A stretch of DNA of 64,000 nucleotides. Origin: Bacillota bacterium (lineage in GTDB: Bacteria; Bacillota; Bacilli; Paenibacillales; Paenibacillaceae). The stretch covers positions 1 through 64,000 of the forward strand of contig JAEWPC010000035.1 in the NCBI GenBank assembly GCA_023460795.1, in the 5' to 3' direction. The position numbers and the translations under genes are program-made. Of this stretch, positions 60,668 to 64,000 are shown in pieces; the first letter of the stretch is position 1, and each line of letters starts with the position of its first letter. The notes under the pieces were generated by a model that saw only the letters and a list, made by a program, of their open reading frames with translations, was not told the DNA's origin and searched no databases.

Positions 60668-60698
60668 GAGATCCGCAATAGTTTGCGAATCTTTTTTT
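60668..60698 (+). terminator. Intrinsic terminator after the amidotransferase remnant
   Basis: Arms GATCCGCAA and TTGCGAATC with a short loop and a run of seven T. Its left part ACGGAGATCCGCA equals that of the terminator at 60114. Confidence 0.85.
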
Positions 60699-60793
60699 GT
60701 CGAACTTAATAAGATTTTTAAGTGCGATCTATACATAGTTTGGTATATACTCGTTACAAATATATCCAGTCGATAAAAGGGGTTTTGTAGCCG

Positions 60794-61177
60794 ATGAATG
60801 CAAGAGTGAGACAAATCGAATGCGTCTATATTCCAATAACTAACCCATCTACGTCGGCAGAATGGTACCGGAAGAACCTTGGCCTCGAGTTAAGAAACCC
60901 GGTAACGGAAGATCAAGTGCAATTGAAGGTCGGAGAGTACCAAGCGATCTTCCTGATCAAGACGAAGGAGCGGGCGACGTTGAACTTCACGGAAGTCGGC
61001 GGACACGTTATGTCGGCCCTTACGCTTGAAGTAACGAACATTCAAGAGATGTATAACACGATGAAGTCGAACGGAGTAAGAATCGAAGGCGTTAATGAAA
61101 CAGATGGATGCGGAGACATCTTCGAGGTATTCGATCCCGACGGCAACAAGATCTCCATATGGGGCGGATGGAAATAG
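60794..61177 (+). CDS. VOC (glyoxalase/bleomycin-resistance fold) protein
   Basis: A 127-residue cytoplasmic protein with two beta-alpha-beta-beta-beta units. It shows IECVYIPITNPSTSAEWYRK, LGLELRNPVTEDQVQLKVGE, ALTLEVTNIQEMYNTMKSNG and the closing strand IFEVFDPDGNKISIW, standard for VOC proteins. A glutamate in FEVFDPDGN is the usual metal ligand. Substrate not known. ATG at 60794 follows AAAAGGGGTTTTGTAGCC. It starts a chain of small genes. Confidence 0.87.
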   Translation: MNARVRQIECVYIPITNPSTSAEWYRKNLGLELRNPVTEDQVQLKVGEYQAIFLIKTKERATLNFTEVGGHVMSALTLEVTNIQEMYNTMKSNGVRIEGVNETDGCGDIFEVFDPDGNKISIWGGWK

Positions 61178-61205
61178 CACTTCTTCATTAATTGGGGGAG
61201 ATCAT

Positions 61206-61709
61206 GTGTTCATTAGAGTATTGCATGAATCGGATGCCCAGCCCTATCAGGAGTTGCGATTGAGCGCATTACAGACGAATCCCGAAGCATTCGGTTCGAC
61301 TTATGAGAGAGAAATCCAATTTACTTTGGAGTTTGTTGCCGAACGTTTAAGACCGAGCGCAGATAAATTTGCTTTAGGGGCGTTCGACAAGGCGGGGGTT
61401 TTAATAGGAGTAGTTTCACTTGTCCGTGAAACCTCAATGAAGACTACTCATAAAGCGAACGTATTCGGTATGTACGTGGCCCAAGAACAAAGAGGGCTAG
61501 GAGTAGGAAAGGCGCTAATGAGAGAGCTAATCAAGATGGCCAGAGGTATAGAAGGTCTTGAACAAGTGAATTTGTGCGTGGTATCGAATAACGATCAGGC
61601 TAAGAAGCTATATCAATCGGTAGGCTTTGAGAGATACGGAGTCGAACGAAACGCCTTAAAGTTTAATGATCAATATTATGATGAAGATCTGATGGCGTTA
61701 CGCCTGTGA
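61206..61709 (+). CDS. GNAT-family N-acetyltransferase
   Basis: A 167-residue acetyltransferase: FIRVLHESDAQPYQELRLSA at the N-terminus and the acetyl-CoA loop VAQEQRGLGVGKALMREL (Q/R-x-x-G-x-G/A motif), then VNLCVVSNNDQAKKLYQSVG and FERYGVE. The frame is open upstream through the VOC gene; GTG at 61206 is chosen because GGGGGAG lies 5-6 bases upstream and family similarity starts there. Acceptor unknown. Confidence 0.87.
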   Translation: MFIRVLHESDAQPYQELRLSALQTNPEAFGSTYEREIQFTLEFVAERLRPSADKFALGAFDKAGVLIGVVSLVRETSMKTTHKANVFGMYVAQEQRGLGVGKALMRELIKMARGIEGLEQVNLCVVSNNDQAKKLYQSVGFERYGVERNALKFNDQYYDEDLMALRL

Positions 61710-61740
61710 ATACATACAAGTAGTTTGCGAGGGCGGTACC

Positions 61741-62211
61741 ATGTTGACTTTAATCAAATCTTCAATCGAGTACGTCGAGATCGAAGAAGCAATCGTAAAT
61801 TCTAATCCGTTTTACAATTTCGTATCCAAGAACAAAGAGACATTTTCGACCGAAGAGGTCGCGGAACAAATCACGGATGCCGAGAAGATCGGTGCCCAGA
61901 GGTTCCTGATCAGGCATGGCAACGAATACATCGGGATACTTGAATACTTACTCCTGAATCCCAATGATCAATGCACTTGGCTGGGACTCCTGCTGATCAA
62001 GAAGGAATTTCAAGCTCAAGGGTATGGGTCGAAGGCTTTAGAACTGTTCAATGAAGAGATGATAACAAGAGGAATAGAGAAGTATCGAATCGGCGTAATC
62101 GCCGAGAATGCCCCTGCGCATAAGTTCTGGAGTAAACGCGGATTTGTCAGAGTCCATTCGACGATCAACAATGACGGCAAAGAAATCATCATTTACGAGA
62201 AGAGGATATGA
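61741..62211 (+). CDS. GNAT-family N-acetyltransferase
   Basis: A 156-residue acetyltransferase with the CoA loop KKEFQAQGYGSKALELFNEE and the following strand-helix YRIGVIAENAPAHKFWSKRG. ATG at 61741 has a GAGGGCGGTACC upstream. Its stop (62209-62211) directly abuts the next start codon, so it is translationally linked to the phosphatase gene. Acceptor unknown. Confidence 0.88.
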   Translation: MLTLIKSSIEYVEIEEAIVNSNPFYNFVSKNKETFSTEEVAEQITDAEKIGAQRFLIRHGNEYIGILEYLLLNPNDQCTWLGLLLIKKEFQAQGYGSKALELFNEEMITRGIEKYRIGVIAENAPAHKFWSKRGFVRVHSTINNDGKEIIIYEKRI

Positions 62212-62790
62212 GTGAGTACCTACATCTATTTCGTCAGGCATGCCATCTCTCCGTTTTCATTGGATAACGAACGGAATAGAGGATTGTCGGAGCAGGGGAA
62301 GAGAGACGCTATCCGTGTTGCGGAGATCTTGAAATCCGAAGGGATAGACGTGGTTTCTTCCAGTACATTCGCTCGCGCGATCGATACGGTTAGACCGTTA
62401 GCAGACCTTCTGAATAAAGATATCTTTCAATACGAAGAGTTAGTCGAGCGACCAATCGCCAGTCTGAAAATAGAGATCGGAGAAGATGAGCTGCAGAGAG
62501 CTATTGAACGGTCGTTCGCCGATATCGACTTCTGCTTGGAAGAAGGAGAGACGACCAGACAGGCTCAGGAAAGAGCCGTGCCGAGGATCAAGCAGCTGCT
62601 CGCGGACTATGAAGGCAAGAAGATCGCCATCGGAACTCATGGGAATATGATGACGATCGTACTGAATTACTTAGACAAGAACTATGGTTATGAGTTTTGG
62701 AGCCAAACGTCAAAGCCCGATATTTACAAGCTGGAATTCGAAGGCGAGCAATTAGTGAAAGTGGAACGACTATGGACTTCCGATCGATGA
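62212..62790 (+). CDS. Histidine phosphatase family protein (phosphoglycerate mutase-like)
   Basis: A 192-residue protein. The catalytic motif reads YFVRHAISPFS at about 6-16 (RHA in place of RHG), with LSEQGKRDAIRVAEIL next. SSTFARAIDTVRPLAD supplies the second arginine, and the second histidine lies in AIGTHGNMMTIVL. These are the branch 1 histidine phosphatase features; the substrate is unknown. The GTG start at 62212 follows the previous stop with no gap. It overlaps the next gene by 4 bases. Confidence 0.88.
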   Translation: MSTYIYFVRHAISPFSLDNERNRGLSEQGKRDAIRVAEILKSEGIDVVSSSTFARAIDTVRPLADLLNKDIFQYEELVERPIASLKIEIGEDELQRAIERSFADIDFCLEEGETTRQAQERAVPRIKQLLADYEGKKIAIGTHGNMMTIVLNYLDKNYGYEFWSQTSKPDIYKLEFEGEQLVKVERLWTSDR

Positions 62791-63278
62791 AGAAGATTTA
62801 CATAATCGGAATTGTCGCTAGCGGTAAAACCACATTGGCGAGAAAGCTCTCAAGGCAATTGAACATCCCCTGGTACCAGCTGGACCGCATTGTTCATCCG
62901 GTGGGAATGCCCAAGCGTTCGCCCGAGGAGCAGGTCGAGGTTATTCACGATATCGATTGGAGCGGGCAATGGATATTCGAAGGCACGGATAGACCCTCTT
63001 ACAGATGCTTACTGGAGATGGCAGATACCATCGTTGTTCTCGATCCTCCATTATGGAAGCGCAGGATTAGAATCTTCACCAGGTTTCTCAAACAACGTCT
63101 CGGGATCGAAGAGTGTAACTATAAACCAACCCTGAAGATGTTGAGATTGATGTATAAATGGACGCGGGATTTTGAGGAAACTAGGGCCGACTTCGAGGAA
63201 AGATTGGAACCGTTCATAAGCAAGGTCATTCGAGTAACGGACAGTCGAACTTTGAAGTTATGGAGGACAATTCTATGA
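62787..63278 (+). CDS. P-loop nucleoside/adenylate kinase-like protein (topology-modulation/FlaR type)
   Basis: A 163-residue protein. Walker A is GIVASGKTTLARKLS near residue 8, followed by LNIPWYQLDRIVHP, an adenylate-kinase-style lid arrangement with a DxD-like DIDWSGQWIFEGT and VVLDPPLWKRRIRIFTRFLK. This is the pattern of small AAA/P-loop proteins annotated as DNA topology modulation protein FlaR. ATG at 62787 overlaps the phosphatase stop (ATGA); ATG at 62772 is an alternative. Actual activity unproven. Confidence 0.82.
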   Translation: MKKIYIIGIVASGKTTLARKLSRQLNIPWYQLDRIVHPVGMPKRSPEEQVEVIHDIDWSGQWIFEGTDRPSYRCLLEMADTIVVLDPPLWKRRIRIFTRFLKQRLGIEECNYKPTLKMLRLMYKWTRDFEETRADFEERLEPFISKVIRVTDSRTLKLWRTIL

Positions 63279-64000
63279 TTGAACTCACCATGCTAGGAAC
63301 AGGATGTGGCATCTCCAAGAAGTATGATAACAACAACGCTCTATTTAACCTGAATGGTTACAAGTTGTTAGTGGACTGCGGCGCTACGGCTCATCGGTCG
63401 CTTCATGCTCTAGGAATGGCTTGGCAGAATGACGTAGATGGAATACTCATCACTCATATTCATGCCGATCATATTGGCGGACTTGAAGAAGTAGCGCTTA
63501 GCGGGATGTACAATTACAACAGAAGAATTGATCTGTTCATGGCTCGGGATCTTGTCGTTCCGCTCTGGGAGCATAGTCTCAAAGGCGGAGTCGGCGATCC
63601 CGTGCACGATAAGCTGTCCGATTTTTTTAATGTAAAGGAACTTGATGATACGCCGTTCGAGATTAATGGGATAGAACTGCAATTGATTGAAACCGTGCAC
63701 ATCCCAGGTAGAAAGAGTTATTCCCTGCTGATTGACGAATTTTACTATAGCTCCGATGCCCAGTTTGATGAAGGACTATTGAAGGCTATCAGGGAAAGAG
63801 TAAAGCTGATTTTTCACGACTGCTTAATGGATAAGTCGCCTGTTCATGCCTCTCTATCCGATCTGTTAACGTTAGCCGACGAAATACAAGAGAAGACGTG
63901 GATTATGCACTATTCGGATGATCTTGATCAATATCGGGAGAGCAACAGACTGGGGAAGCTTAATGTACTAGAGCAGCATAGGACTTATCGGTTGAAAGAT
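63275..64000 (+). CDS. Metallo-beta-lactamase-fold hydrolase, RNase Z-like, runs off window
   Basis: At least 242 residues from ATG 63275 (overlapping the previous stop) to the window end without a stop. It begins MIELTMLGTGCGISKKYDNN, with the zinc motif THIHADHIGG near 63-72, a conserved His in IETVHIPGRKSYSLLI, Asp in YYSSDAQFDEG and FHDC, and a His in WIMHYSDD. This is the RNase Z/lactonase-like branch of the superfamily; the role (tRNA 3' processing or small-molecule hydrolysis) is open. Confidence 0.87.
   Translation, partial: MIELTMLGTGCGISKKYDNNNALFNLNGYKLLVDCGATAHRSLHALGMAWQNDVDGILITHIHADHIGGLEEVALSGMYNYNRRIDLFMARDLVVPLWEHSLKGGVGDPVHDKLSDFFNVKELDDTPFEINGIELQLIETVHIPGRKSYSLLIDEFYYSSDAQFDEGLLKAIRERVKLIFHDCLMDKSPVHASLSDLLTLADEIQEKTWIMHYSDDLDQYRESNRLGKLNVLEQHRTYRLKD

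Overview
The window looks like a chromosome segment of a Gram-positive member of the Paenibacillaceae (Paenibacillus/Cohnella-like). The evidence is a fairly GC-rich Bacillota gene style with strong AGGAGG ribosome binding sites and frequent GTG/TTG starts, a T-box leader before proS, several copper-amine-oxidase-N 'stalk' domain proteins, a YesN-like AraC regulator, MsmX-dependent style sugar ABC transporters without their own ATPase, and arrays of short palindromic intergenic repeats. The assignment is inferred from gene content; no rRNA or tRNA gene is visible.

Layout. 1-127: end of an IS3/IS150-type insertion sequence. 220-1212: lipoate-protein ligase (minus). 1302-4882: promoter, proline-type T-box leader, a 460-base repeat-rich gap, proS and a MurG-type glycosyltransferase. 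4954-16432: mostly single genes (MFS transporter, GH65 phosphorylase, ZIP metal transporter, site-2 protease, TraX-like protein, secreted RCC1-repeat protein, ArsB/NhaD-like permease, Bcr/CflA-type efflux pump, methyltransferase). 16448-17441: RNase H with viroplasmin domain, then a tandem array of a 50-base repeat. 17620-22831: two-component system plus FtsX-type ABC transporter, four overlapping or closely spaced genes. 22993-25199: two stalk-domain proteins, one fused to a Cu/Zn superoxide dismutase, and a membrane protein. 25250-25495: second repeat array of the same family.

25642-41835 is one long glycan-use locus on the plus strand: two secreted or cytoplasmic glycoside hydrolases (DUF5060/DUF4038-like and GH113-like), a very large membrane-anchored solute-binding protein with carbohydrate-binding-like modules, two pairs of sugar permeases, an NHL-repeat membrane protein, a Yip1-type membrane protein, a DUF5696 protein and a classical lipoprotein solute-binding protein. 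It is followed by an AraC-type and a LacI-type regulator (42414-44399). GH113 suggests a beta-mannan-type substrate, which is inference. 44591-46882 is a polar amino acid ABC transporter with a perfect CcpA cre match upstream. 46969-50607 encodes a remarkable 1212-residue protein: nucleotide-transporter-like membrane part, HEAT-type repeats and two cyclic-nucleotide-binding domains. 50905-56342 holds a lipoprotein peptidyl-prolyl isomerase, an asymmetric heterodimeric ABC exporter and an L,D-transpeptidase.

56444-60658 is the accessory part. It starts with a tiny holin-like type I toxin gene. A short-chain dehydrogenase gene is then split: its first 15 codons are at 56747 and its last ~50 codons at 59932. 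Between the halves lies an AT-rich island with two unknown genes and a 5'-nucleotidase gene, arranged like cassettes between three copies (one truncated) of a ~190-220-base element. The two full copies share conserved ends with inverted core/arm sequences of attC-like geometry but have different middles. No recombinase gene is present in the window. This cassette-like island is the best candidate here for something undescribed. A broken CTP-synthase-like glutamine amidotransferase follows, then a chain of small enzymes (VOC protein, two acetyltransferases, histidine phosphatase, P-loop kinase-like protein, metallo-beta-lactamase-fold protein) running off the window end.
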